10,640 nt of DNA from Opitutus sp. GAS368 (GTDB taxonomy: Bacteria; Verrucomicrobiota; Verrucomicrobiia; Opitutales; UBA953). Under the pieces are notes generated by a model. It worked only from the letters and a program-made list of their open reading frames with translations, was not told the DNA's origin and made no database searches. This document shows, one piece after another, positions 1 through 8,832 of the stretch. Position 1 is the first letter of the stretch. The number at the start of each line of letters is the position of its first letter. The stretch spans positions 1 through 10,640 of the forward strand of contig CAMDQP010000028.1 of NCBI GenBank assembly GCA_945906115.1. Reading direction: 5' to 3'. A program made the position numbers and the translations under genes.

Positions 1-2079
<2,079 letters not shown>

Positions 2080-2100
2080 TCTGGCCAGCCAACGGCCCCC

Positions 2101-2132
2101 AAGGGCTCCCCGACCGGGGAGCCCTTCTTTTT
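2101..2132 (+). terminator. Intrinsic terminator of hppA
   Basis: A perfect 11-bp stem, AAGGGCTCCCC (2101-2111) with GGGGAGCCCTT (2116-2126), encloses a GACC loop and runs into the T-rich tail TTCTTTTT. It starts 21 bases after the hppA stop codon and is a textbook Rho-independent terminator on the plus strand. Confidence 0.93.
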
Positions 2133-2158
2133 GCCCATAAATCCGGGGGTTATATTAT
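2131..2158 (+). promoter_or_regulatory. Candidate sigma-70-type promoter for the 2424 gene
   Basis: TTGCCC (2131-2136) and TATTAT (2153-2158) are separated by 16 bases and match the TTGACA/TATAAT consensus at 4 and 5 of 6 positions. They lie in a short AT-rich island (about 2125-2163) within otherwise GC-rich DNA, immediately after the hppA terminator. If used, transcription would start near 2165 and leave a leader of about 260 nt before the ATG at 2424. This is inferred from sequence only. Confidence 0.4.
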
Positions 2159-2423
2159 TTTCAGAAACCTCCGGCGGCCCGCTGGACAAGTTTCGGCGGC
2201 CGGGCATAGTAGCGTCCTCGGCCAGTTCTCCGCCCACCGCGGCGTCCCTGTCCGATCCTTCCATTCCATTGCTCACCTTTCCAGCCGCGCGCCGTTTTCC
2301 CACGGACCGCACGGCAGGGATTCCCTCTCTTCTTCTTAAAACCAAACCATGAAACGCCACTCCCCCGCTCCTTCCCGCCCTCGCCCGCTGCTCCGACGTC
2401 GCCTCCGTACTCCCTTCCCCGCC

Positions 2424-3158
2424 ATGAAACTCCGCGAACGCCTTGAGGCCCTCGGCGGCGCGGACGAAGGCCTGCCCACGTTCTTCGTGCTGCCGGCTGA
2501 CGGCGACTGCGTCCGCCTGAGCGGACCGGAGCTCCATGGCGACATCGGCGTGCGCATCGCCGGTGACGACTCGGGGCCAACCGGCGTCGATGGCCGGACG
2601 AACGAGGTCACCTTCGACTTCCGCGCCGTGGACAAAGCGGTCGTCCAGGCGATCGTGGCCGGCCTTGGGCCGGAGGTGCGCGAGGAAAAAGTCCGCCGGC
2701 CGAAGCAGGAGATCCAAGGCCACCGTGTGACCGGCCACCAACCGAACGTGGGCCACTTCCTCGCCTGGGCGTGCTGCATGCCCAGCATGGAGGATCACGA
2801 CATCCTGGAGTCGGCCATCGACGCTGGCATGGCCTGCGACTTCGACTGCTTCGAGCACATCCACTCGGCGATGCGCGCCCTAGACTTCATGCGCATGGTG
2901 CGGATGGAAGGCGGTCATGGCAGCGCTTGCGACGGCGACGAGATCCCCCCGCATCTGCGCCACCCGACCCGCCAGGGTCTCACCGGCAAAGCCGCCATGC
3001 GCGTTACCCACCAGGGACGGAAGGTCACGCTGAACGCGACGATCGACACCAAGCCGAATCCGGCAGGCGAGCGCCTGCGAATCCACTACGGCTGGTCGGC
3101 TGAACGTAAACGCTACCTCGTCGGCTGGGTCAGCGACCTCGCGCCCAAGGCTCAGTGA
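2424..3158 (+). CDS. Hypothetical protein, 244 aa, unrecognised
   Basis: I do not recognise this protein. Third codon positions are strongly G/C and the composition is protein-like, so the frame looks genuine. There is no signal peptide or membrane helix, so it is probably cytoplasmic. The N-terminal half (1-90) is acidic and mixed. A His/Cys-rich centre follows (residues 99-170), with a CC pair at 117-118, Cys138, Cys142, Cys169 and several histidines, which could bind metal. The end (about 180-240) reads as beta strands and carries RIHYGWSAERKRYLVGW. I chose ATG 2424 because the in-frame ATG at 2349 would add 25 Arg/Pro-rich residues that look like translated leader; neither start has a Shine-Dalgarno sequence. 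It has its own candidate promoter. Its last 7 bases overlap the end of the convergent yqhA gene, so the pair may share a transcription end zone. Confidence 0.8.
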   Translation: MKLRERLEALGGADEGLPTFFVLPADGDCVRLSGPELHGDIGVRIAGDDSGPTGVDGRTNEVTFDFRAVDKAVVQAIVAGLGPEVREEKVRRPKQEIQGHRVTGHQPNVGHFLAWACCMPSMEDHDILESAIDAGMACDFDCFEHIHSAMRALDFMRMVRMEGGHGSACDGDEIPPHLRHPTRQGLTGKAAMRVTHQGRKVTLNATIDTKPNPAGERLRIHYGWSAERKRYLVGWVSDLAPKAQ

Positions 3159-3718
3159 TCGTCGTGCCGCTGCATCTTCTCGCCCCAAGCGAAAAGGATC
3201 ATCGAGGCTAGGAACACGCCGTGGATGATGGACTGCCACATGATCACCTTCTCCTGCCCCGCGGTGAACGTGGCGCCGCCGGTGGTGGTCGCCGTGATGT
3301 CGATGAAGCTCTTGAGCAAATGGATCGCCGAGATGCTGGCCAGGCTGCCGGCGAGCTTCACCTTGAGGGTGTTGGCGTTGATGTGGTCGAGCCAATCGGG
3401 GCGGTCGCCGCTGGCCCCGAAGTCGATACGCGAGACGAAGGTCACGTAGCCGCCGACGACGACCATGTTCACGAGGTTGGCCACCATCGAGATGTCGACG
3501 AGCGAAAGGATGCCAAGCATGATGGAGCTCTCGGTGGCGGTGGAGAAGTCCTGAAGGATGTGAAAGAGCTCCTGGACGCTCTTCCAAGCGTAGGCGAAGG
3601 CCGCGAAGATCAGCGCGACGTAAATCGGCGCCTGCACCCAGCGGCTGGCGAAGATGAAATATTCCAGCCCGTGCTCGAGCTTCTTCAAGATGCCTTCGTC
3701 CGGGGAGTCTTTGGCCAT
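3152..3718 (-). CDS. yqhA: YqhA / UPF0114 family inner-membrane protein
   Basis: A 188-aa membrane protein of the UPF0114 (TIGR00645) family, whose molecular function is not established. The match to E. coli YqhA as I remember it runs along most of the length: FASRWVQAPIYVAL near residue 23, a segment like AESDLILVLLSLVD at 62-75 (here TESSIMLGILSLVD), GGYVTFVSRIDF (89-100), DWLDHINANTLKVKLAGS (108-125), SAIHLLKSFID (130-140), and a His-rich C-terminus ending RHDDH. Four hydrophobic segments are visible at about 27-46, 66-92, 120-138 and 157-178. The insertion TTTGGATFTAG (144-154) is longer than the equivalent E. coli loop. ATG at 3718 gives a short charged N-terminus before the first helix; no Shine-Dalgarno sequence precedes it. 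It starts 50 bp after the FAD oxidoreductase stop on the same strand, so co-transcription is plausible. Its stop overlaps that of the convergent gene by 7 bp. Confidence 0.93.
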   Translation of the reverse strand: MAKDSPDEGILKKLEHGLEYFIFASRWVQAPIYVALIFAAFAYAWKSVQELFHILQDFSTATESSIMLGILSLVDISMVANLVNMVVVGGYVTFVSRIDFGASGDRPDWLDHINANTLKVKLAGSLASISAIHLLKSFIDITATTTGGATFTAGQEKVIMWQSIIHGVFLASMILFAWGEKMQRHDDH

Positions 3719-3768
3719 GCCCGGAGATTTACCATTTCAGGTCGACCGTCAAGCCGTCGAACAGGGTG

Positions 3769-5259
3769 TCAGACGCCGGCGCTCGCCGCGGCTTCGCCGA
3801 GCGGGTCGGCGTTTGGCTCACGCAGGTAGGCGTCGGCCTTGGCCGAGACGATCACGCCGTAATTGATGGTGCCCAGCCAGCCGGACATGATGATACCGAC
3901 GCTACCGGCATGGTAGAAGCCGCCGACCTGCTCGGGCAGAGCCATCGAGACCTTGAGGCCTTCGAACTTGGTGCCAAACGAGGTGCCGCCAATGTGACGG
4001 ACGTAGCGCTGGACGGTGCGGGGGGTCGCGGCCTCAGCATGGTCGACCTTGGAACGGATGTCGGGGATGAACTTCTCGAGGCCCTTGAAGGATTCCTCGA
4101 TGACGCGCGCCTTGTGAATCGCGTAGTCGTCGTCGGAAAGTTGCGCCCAATCCTCGAACTTCTGGTTGACCGACGTCACAATCGCGTAACGAGGCTTCTT
4201 GGTATGCGGACGAGTATCCGGATAATAAACCGAGTAGGTGCGTGACGTGGTGTGGAAGTCGACAAGCTCGTGGCTCGAGAACGGCTTGGCCTCGGAGGTG
4301 AACACAAGGTCGCCGATGTGCGGGATACTCTCGCCCTCGCGCACACCCATGTAGACCTGGCAGGAGGAGGTGTTCACGCGGACCTTCTTGGCTTCCTCAA
4401 GGAACGGAGCTTCAAAGGCGTCCTCCCCGCCCATCTTGAGCACGGTGTCCTTGATGTTCGCATTGGAGACGACGGTCGCACAGGCGACCTCGGCTTCTTC
4501 GCCGAGGCGCGTGCCGCGGAGCTTCGCGCCGACGACGCGCCGACGGCCAGAGGCGTCCTTCTCGACCAGGACCTTCTCGACGAGCACGTTACGTCGGATA
4601 TCGACGCCATTGGCCTTCATCTCGGCAGTCATGAGGTTGATCATCGTATCCGTGCCGCCCTGGAAGATGAACACGCCTTTCGACATGAAGTTTGAGAAGA
4701 CGATGCCGAAGGTAATCGCCGGGTCGTCGAGGGTGGAGCCGTTGGCGTAGGCGATGGGCTCGAGGAGCAGGCGCTGGACATCGGGACGGCCGGGGAAGAA
4801 CTGCTCGAACAGCTGACGCGTGGTGCGCGGGTCGTTGTCGTAATAGTTCATCTCGCGCAGGTGCGCGAAGAAGGCCTCGACGGTCTCGGCGGAAAGTTTG
4901 AACTGCTCGATCAGGATGCGCGTGAAGTCGGCGCGGTCGAAGGTCGTGCGGACGTCGAAATCGGGATTGATGAAACGGACATCGCTGAGCTGATGGATGC
5001 GGTCTGAGATTTCCTTGGTCCAGTAGCGGCGCGTGGACTTGATCATCCCGTGGGGGAAGCCGTGCAGCGAGATATCGAAGACGTGACCGCCGGCGCGCTT
5101 GAAGAAGGTGGCCAGGCCGCCGAGCTGGTAATGGTGCTCGAGGAGGAGGACCTTGCGTCCGAATTTCGCCAAGTTGTTCGCCGCGGTCATCCCGCCGAGG
5201 CCGGCGCCGATGACGACGGCGTCATAGCGAGGGAGGAGGTTGTCGAACGGCGAAGGCAT
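3769..5259 (-). CDS. FAD-dependent oxidoreductase, CrtI/CrtISO/retinol-saturase-like
   Basis: A 496-aa flavoprotein of the phytoene desaturase / carotenoid isomerase / all-trans-retinol 13,14-reductase superfamily. The N-terminal dinucleotide-binding fold is clear: DAVVIGAGLGGMTAANNLAK (13-32), with the ribose-binding Glu41 in LLLEHHYQLGG. Further downstream are the substrate-region residues DDPAITFG, an FQGGTDTMINLM stretch typical of the domain that holds the flavin, and a C-terminal FAD segment HAGSVGIIMSGWLGTINYG (about 450-468). No cleavable signal or obvious transmembrane helix is seen. No carotenoid biosynthesis gene (crtB, crtE and so on) is nearby, so the substrate is unknown; an apolar polyene or isoprenoid lipid is the family-based guess. 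I chose ATG 5259, giving MPSPFDNLLPRYDAVVIGAG. A TTG at 5289 would add 10 residues. It lies 71 bp downstream of the ABC ATPase and 50 bp upstream of yqhA, all on the minus strand, which suggests a loose operon. Confidence 0.9.
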   Translation of the reverse strand: MPSPFDNLLPRYDAVVIGAGLGGMTAANNLAKFGRKVLLLEHHYQLGGLATFFKRAGGHVFDISLHGFPHGMIKSTRRYWTKEISDRIHQLSDVRFINPDFDVRTTFDRADFTRILIEQFKLSAETVEAFFAHLREMNYYDNDPRTTRQLFEQFFPGRPDVQRLLLEPIAYANGSTLDDPAITFGIVFSNFMSKGVFIFQGGTDTMINLMTAEMKANGVDIRRNVLVEKVLVEKDASGRRRVVGAKLRGTRLGEEAEVACATVVSNANIKDTVLKMGGEDAFEAPFLEEAKKVRVNTSSCQVYMGVREGESIPHIGDLVFTSEAKPFSSHELVDFHTTSRTYSVYYPDTRPHTKKPRYAIVTSVNQKFEDWAQLSDDDYAIHKARVIEESFKGLEKFIPDIRSKVDHAEAATPRTVQRYVRHIGGTSFGTKFEGLKVSMALPEQVGGFYHAGSVGIIMSGWLGTINYGVIVSAKADAYLREPNADPLGEAAASAGV

Positions 5260-5272
5260 TGCTAAGAAAGAT

Positions 5273-5337
5273 GAAGTAGGACGAAGCAAGGGTTAAGGGG
5301 AAGTCGAAAGCGGTCAAACCGCCCTGCTACCTACTTC
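5273..5337. repeat. 8-bp inverted repeat flanking a small hairpin
   Basis: GAAGTAGG (5273-5280) and CCTACTTC (5330-5337) are perfect inverted copies 49 bases apart. Between them GCGGT (5310-5314) and ACCGC (5318-5322) form a 5-bp stem that, read on the minus strand, is followed by TTTCG. It spans the gap between the ABC ATPase stop and the oxidoreductase start. It could act as a weak attenuator or processing structure, but arms this short may also arise by chance. Confidence 0.3.
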
Positions 5338-6134
5338 CCGGCGACATCCAGCGACCAGCCAGCCCGCCCTTTATTTAGGCGCACCTTACGTCCGAAGAGT
5401 TTCGCCAGCGCGGCGGGCTTCAGGACGTCGGCCATCTTGCCGGCGGCGAGCGCGGCCCCGTTCCGCAGCAGCAATGCATGCGTGAAGGTCGGCAGAATCT
5501 CCTCCACGTGGTGCGTGACGAACACGATGGCCAGGCCGGGCTTCAGCTTCGGGAGGCGCTTCACCAAAGAGAGGAACTCGGCGCGGGCGATGGGATCGAG
5601 GCCCGCGCAGGATTCGTCGAGGATCAGCAACGCGGGGTCGGAGGCCAAGGCCCGAGCGATGAGCACGCGTTGGCGCTCACCCTGCGAGAGATGGCCCCAC
5701 GGGCGGGCGGCGAGTCCGCCGACCTTGAGCAGGCGCAGTAGCCGACGCGCGAGCGCGCGCGTCGCCGGCTTCGGCCGGCGCCAGAGATTGATGAGGCCAT
5801 CGACGCCACCCGCCACGACGGACAGCGCCGGCTCGGCAGGCTGGATCATCGCGGCGACGGATGGACCGACGAGGCCGATGCGCCGACGCAGTTCGCGCCA
5901 GTCGCTGCGACCGAAAGTCTCGCCGAGGACCGAGAGTGATCCCGAAGTCGGTGCGAAGTATCCCGTGAGCGCGGCGAGGAGCGAAGACTTACCGGAGCCG
6001 TTCGGCCCGAGGATCACCCAATGCTGCCCGGGCTCCACGCGCCAATCGAGACCGCGGAGGATGACCTTATCCTCGCGGGCGATGCGCAGGCGGGAGACTT
6101 CGAGCACGGGGACTTGGGCGACAGAACGGGACAC
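5331..6134 (-). CDS. Orphan ABC transporter ATP-binding protein, ModF/YlmA-like
   Basis: A 267-aa single-domain ABC ATPase. Walker A is GPNGSGKS (43-50), the signature is LSQGE (149-153), Walker B is LLILDE (169-174) with the D-loop AGLD (177-180), and the switch histidine lies in VTHH (207-209). The usual Q-loop glutamine is not evident: the strand after Walker A reads IGLVGPSVAAMIQ. That and the LDESCAGLD wording resemble the ModF/YlmA group, whose role is poorly known and whose members are often not paired with a permease. No permease or binding protein is adjacent, so the partner, if any, is elsewhere, or the protein works outside transport. The start is GTG at 6134; an in-frame TAG lies four codons upstream, so the gene cannot begin further out. 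No Shine-Dalgarno sequence is seen. It leads the minus-strand cluster and shares an 85-bp divergent intergenic region with the secreted hydrolase at 6220, in which I could not identify clear promoter hexamers. Confidence 0.9.
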   Translation of the reverse strand: MSRSVAQVPVLEVSRLRIAREDKVILRGLDWRVEPGQHWVILGPNGSGKSSLLAALTGYFAPTSGSLSVLGETFGRSDWRELRRRIGLVGPSVAAMIQPAEPALSVVAGGVDGLINLWRRPKPATRALARRLLRLLKVGGLAARPWGHLSQGERQRVLIARALASDPALLILDESCAGLDPIARAEFLSLVKRLPKLKPGLAIVFVTHHVEEILPTFTHALLLRNGAALAAGKMADVLKPAALAKLFGRKVRLNKGRAGWSLDVAGK

Positions 6135-6219
6135 GGCGTAAGGCTATGAAGCAACCCAGGCGGGCTTCCAAGCCGCAACCACGCTTGCCCTCGGAGCGGT
6201 TCAAGCCTACCCCTTCTGC

Positions 6220-6957
6220 ATGCGCCGGTACCCCGCCCTGCTCCTCTGCCTGCTCTCCGCCGTCGTCGGCGCCGCCGAACCCGCAACCCCCGCGTCGCGG
6301 ACGACCCCCGAAGGCCTCGTCATCAAGGAAGGCGTCGAGACGCGCATCGCCTGCGACCACAACGGCGGCTACTCGAAATACTCTGGCGTCTACCATTACC
6401 GCGTCGTGCTGCCAAAGGGCTATCACGGCGATGCGACCAAGACCTGGCCCGCAATCTTCGTCGCCTCGCCCGGCGGCAACGCCTCGATGGGCAACATGGC
6501 CGACTGGATTAAGAAGCACGGCTACATCGCCATCCTCCTCGACGAATCCAAGAACGGCCCGTGGGACCCCAGCGTCGGCAATTTTCTCGCCGCTAACCAG
6601 GACGCCGAAAAACGGTTCCGCCTCGCCGCCGGCCGCAAGGTGTGCACCGGTTTTTCCGGAGGCGCGCGCGCGAGTTCGGTCTTCGCCAGCATCGGCGACG
6701 GTTTCGGCGGGGTGGTCTTGCAGGGCGCCGGCGTCGGCCAGCTCGACAACGGAATCCAAGGCCTCCGCGGCGTGCAGATTCCCGCCGTCGCCCTGACCAT
6801 GGGCACCAAGGACAGTAACCGCGGCGAGATCAAGCAGCTGCGTGAGACGCAAGGCGATCGCTTGCAGGTCTTCGAATTCGAAGGCGGCCACCAGTGGGCC
6901 CCGAAGGCCGTGATCGAGAAGGCCCTCGACTACGTCGACGGCAAGCTGCCCAAGTAA
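6220..6957 (+). CDS. Secreted alpha/beta-hydrolase (putative esterase)
   Basis: A 245-aa exported serine hydrolase. MRRYPALLLCLLSAVVGAAE is a short Sec signal peptide, with cleavage probably near residue 18-20. The mature part reads like the PHB-depolymerase/esterase-type alpha/beta-hydrolases: YHYRVVLPKGYHG opens the sheet, SPGGN (83-87) fits the oxyanion loop, GFSGG (144-148) is the nucleophile elbow with Ser146, Asp198 in GTKDSN sits where the acid is expected, and His224 in EGGHQW is the likely catalytic histidine. So Ser146-Asp198-His224 is the proposed triad. Two cysteines (45 and 142) might pair in the periplasm. The substrate cannot be named. It begins a plus-strand run, with the next secreted hydrolase 51 bp downstream, so the two may be expressed together. 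No Shine-Dalgarno sequence precedes the ATG; the leader just before it is pyrimidine-rich. Confidence 0.88.
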   Translation: MRRYPALLLCLLSAVVGAAEPATPASRTTPEGLVIKEGVETRIACDHNGGYSKYSGVYHYRVVLPKGYHGDATKTWPAIFVASPGGNASMGNMADWIKKHGYIAILLDESKNGPWDPSVGNFLAANQDAEKRFRLAAGRKVCTGFSGGARASSVFASIGDGFGGVVLQGAGVGQLDNGIQGLRGVQIPAVALTMGTKDSNRGEIKQLRETQGDRLQVFEFEGGHQWAPKAVIEKALDYVDGKLPK

Positions 6958-7008
6958 GCGGTCGGTCTTGCCATCCCTCGGCGGCGCGGACATCTAGGGC
7001 GCAACCCC

Positions 7009-8079
7009 ATGCGTACCGTCCTCGCCTGCCTGTTCCTCGGCTTCGTCGCTTCCTTCGCCGACGCCGCCCCGGTGAAGTTCAACGACCCGAAGCCCCAGGC
7101 TTACCACCTCACGGTGCGCGCCAGCGAGGTCGACCCGTCCGCGAAGTCTTACCCCGACATCGACTTCAGTCTAGAGAGCAAAGGCAAGCCCGCCGATATG
7201 CAGACGGCCGACGTCGACACGCGCGTCGCGCCCCGCGGGCAGCTCGTGGTCTGGCTGATGGGCCATAACCCCGTCATCGCCGAGAAGGTCAACGGCTACG
7301 GCTACCACCATATCAGCGTCCAGTATGCCCGCGGCTGGTTCGGCAAGCTCAACACCGTGCCCGCCGACACGCAGCACCTCGGCAATATCCGCCTCGAGGC
7401 CACCGCCGGCGTCGACGCTTCGAAGTCGATCGAGATCGCGGAAGCCGATTCCGCCAAAGGTCGCGCCACGCGCCTGGTGCAGTGGCTCGTGAAGAAGCAC
7501 CCGCTGGGCCGCTGGGAACAGTTCCTCGCCGCCGGCGGCAAGGAACTCGACTGGACCAAAGTCGTCGTCGGCGGCTCCTCGCACGGCGCCACGTCCTCCG
7601 CGCGCTTCGCGATGCACCAGCAGGTCGCGCGCGTGATCATGTTCTGCGGCCCGCGCGACAACACCGAAGACTGGCAGGCCGGCCCGTCGGCGACGCCGCT
7701 CAACCGCTTCTTCGGCTACACCCACGTCCTCGATAGCGGATGGACCGGCGACCATTACCAACGCTCGTGGCTGATGCTGCGTCTCAACGCCTATGGACCG
7801 GTCGTGAACGCCGAAAAGGAGAAAGCTCCCTATGGTCATTCGCGCCGCCTCATCGCGGACGCTCCGATGAAGGGCGACGAAAAGAAGCAGGCCGGTGCCG
7901 CACACGGCTACGTGACGCCGAGCAAAGGCTCGCCCAAGGACGCCCAAGGACGACCGCTGCAGGAAGATGTATGGAAATATCTGTTCACCTCGGACGTGGA
8001 CGTGACCGGTAAGCCCGTGCCCGCCGAGGCAGGCATCCGGATGGACCAGCGCTCCGAGGCCAAGCCGAAGAAGAAGTAA
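7009..8079 (+). CDS. Secreted BPSS1187-like alpha/beta-hydrolase
   Basis: A 356-aa exported protein. MRTVLACLFLGFVASFADA is a Sec signal peptide with a likely AxA-type cleavage near residue 19-20. The core resembles the BPSS1187 family of secreted alpha/beta-hydrolases: LVVWLMGHNP (79-88) supplies the first strand and oxyanion region, VVVGGSSHGATSSAR (185-199) is the nucleophile elbow with Ser191, and candidate acid and base residues are Asp236 or Asp252 and His299 in AAHGYVT. The C-terminus is basic and ends in PKKK. Physiological substrates of the family are not known to me; degradation of an external or cell-envelope ester is an inference. The gene follows the other secreted hydrolase by 51 bp and precedes trmD by 45 bp with no terminator seen, so read-through into trmD-rplS is possible. 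A perfect 10-bp tandem repeat lies inside it (7931-7950). Confidence 0.85.
   Translation: MRTVLACLFLGFVASFADAAPVKFNDPKPQAYHLTVRASEVDPSAKSYPDIDFSLESKGKPADMQTADVDTRVAPRGQLVVWLMGHNPVIAEKVNGYGYHHISVQYARGWFGKLNTVPADTQHLGNIRLEATAGVDASKSIEIAEADSAKGRATRLVQWLVKKHPLGRWEQFLAAGGKELDWTKVVVGGSSHGATSSARFAMHQQVARVIMFCGPRDNTEDWQAGPSATPLNRFFGYTHVLDSGWTGDHYQRSWLMLRLNAYGPVVNAEKEKAPYGHSRRLIADAPMKGDEKKQAGAAHGYVTPSKGSPKDAQGRPLQEDVWKYLFTSDVDVTGKPVPAEAGIRMDQRSEAKPKKK
7931..7950 (+). repeat. 10-bp tandem duplication inside the BPSS1187-like gene
   Basis: CGCCCAAGGA occurs twice head to tail with no mismatch. The unit is not a multiple of three, so loss or gain of one copy would shift the frame about 130 bases before the stop. 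The protein reads sensibly on both sides (SPKDAQGR across it, then EDVWKYLF), so the present copy number appears to be the coding one. Confidence 0.8.
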
Positions 8080-8124
8080 GCCAACGCAGGGACGGCTTGC
8101 CCTCGACGGCCTTTCGCTTGTTGG

Positions 8125-8832
8125 ATGGTCCCGTTCACCGTGGCCATCCGCATCGACCTCATCACCCTCTTCCCCGCCATGGCCGACGGCTTCCTCCAGG
8201 AGTCGGTCATCGGCAAGGCCATCGACAAGGGCCTGATCGAGTTCAAAGCCCACGACCTGCGCGCCTACTCCAAGGACAAGCACCGCAAGGTGGACGATAT
8301 GCCCTACGGCGGCGGGCCGGGTATGCTCATGAGCTGCCAGCCCCTGTTCGACGCCGTCGACGCCCTAGCCACCCCAGACTGTGAAGTCATCTATCTCTGC
8401 CCCGACGGTGAACAATTGACTAACAAGCTGGCCAAGGAACTGGCTCAAAAGAGCCATTTGATTCTCATTTCGGGTCATTATGAGGGTATCGACCAACGTT
8501 TCCGGGACCGGAAGGTCACTCGTGAGCTCTCGATCGGCGATTATGTGCTTACTAATGGCACTTTGCCCGCCTGCGTCCTGGTCGATTGCCTCGGCCGGCA
8601 GCTCCCCGGGGTGCTTGGGGAGGAAAACTCCTTGACGGGGGATAGTTACAACGGCAAGTTGCTCGCCTTTCCGCAGTTCACCCGACCCGCTGTTTACGAT
8701 GGTCTCGAGGTGCCCCCCGTCCTCCTAGGAGGAAATCACGCCGAAATCGAAAAATGGCGTCGGGAAAGGCAAATAGAGAAGACAAAGCAACGCAGACCGG
8801 ACCTGATGAAAGACCAAGAACACCAGCCATGA
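8125..8832 (+). CDS. trmD: tRNA (guanine37-N1)-methyltransferase TrmD
   Basis: A cytoplasmic SPOUT methyltransferase that makes m1G37 in tRNAs with G36 and so prevents +1 frameshifting; the donor is S-adenosylmethionine. Diagnostic pieces are IDLITLFP (10-17), KVDDMPYGGGPGM (55-67), the trefoil-knot segments LISGHYEGIDQRF (114-126) and LSIGDYVLTNGTLPA (135-149), RQLPGVLG with the conserved Arg158, the catalytic Asp173 in TGDSY, and FTRPAVYDGLEVPPVLLGGNHAEI (partly quoted: positions 185-208). NGT replaces the commoner GGE in the knot, a variant I associate with the Planctomycetota-Verrucomicrobiota-Chlamydiota group. The length of 235 aa is slightly below the E. coli enzyme. ATG 8125 was chosen; GTG 8140 would also work, and neither has a Shine-Dalgarno sequence. 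The stop overlaps the rplS start as ATGA, implying translational coupling. The rimM gene that usually precedes trmD is absent here. Confidence 0.97.
   Translation: MVPFTVAIRIDLITLFPAMADGFLQESVIGKAIDKGLIEFKAHDLRAYSKDKHRKVDDMPYGGGPGMLMSCQPLFDAVDALATPDCEVIYLCPDGEQLTNKLAKELAQKSHLILISGHYEGIDQRFRDRKVTRELSIGDYVLTNGTLPACVLVDCLGRQLPGVLGEENSLTGDSYNGKLLAFPQFTRPAVYDGLEVPPVLLGGNHAEIEKWRRERQIEKTKQRRPDLMKDQEHQP

Larger units (their letters stand above)
2080..2423. other. 344-bp gene-free stretch between hppA and the 2424 gene
   Basis: It holds the hppA terminator and the candidate promoter described separately. From about 2165 onward it is rich in C and T, with several pyrimidine runs (for example 2258-2285 and 2321-2336). 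I see no convincing hairpin, riboswitch or RNA gene in it. A reading frame opened by TTG at 2131 ends in an ATGA overlap with an alternative ATG at 2349, but its Pro/Ser/Ala-rich product and its start inside the terminator tail argue against coding. Some of the 3' part could be coding if the downstream gene starts at 2349 instead of 2424. Confidence 0.6.

Noticed and set aside
2131..2352. 73-codon plus-strand frame starting with TTG and ending in ATGA with an ATG at 2349
   Set aside because: It begins in the terminator tail, its product is Pro/Ser/Ala-rich and it resembles no protein; the ATGA junction is probably chance.
6067..6993. 308-codon minus-strand frame over the first secreted hydrolase
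   Set aside because: Antisense shadow of a gene with signal peptide and catalytic triad.
7171..8283. 370-codon minus-strand frame over the second hydrolase and trmD start
   Set aside because: It crosses two well-supported plus-strand genes and has no recognisable domain.
8754..8828. N-terminal extension of rplS by 25 codons
   Set aside because: The added residues are trmD sequence in another frame, and the ATG overlapping the trmD stop gives a normal L19 start.
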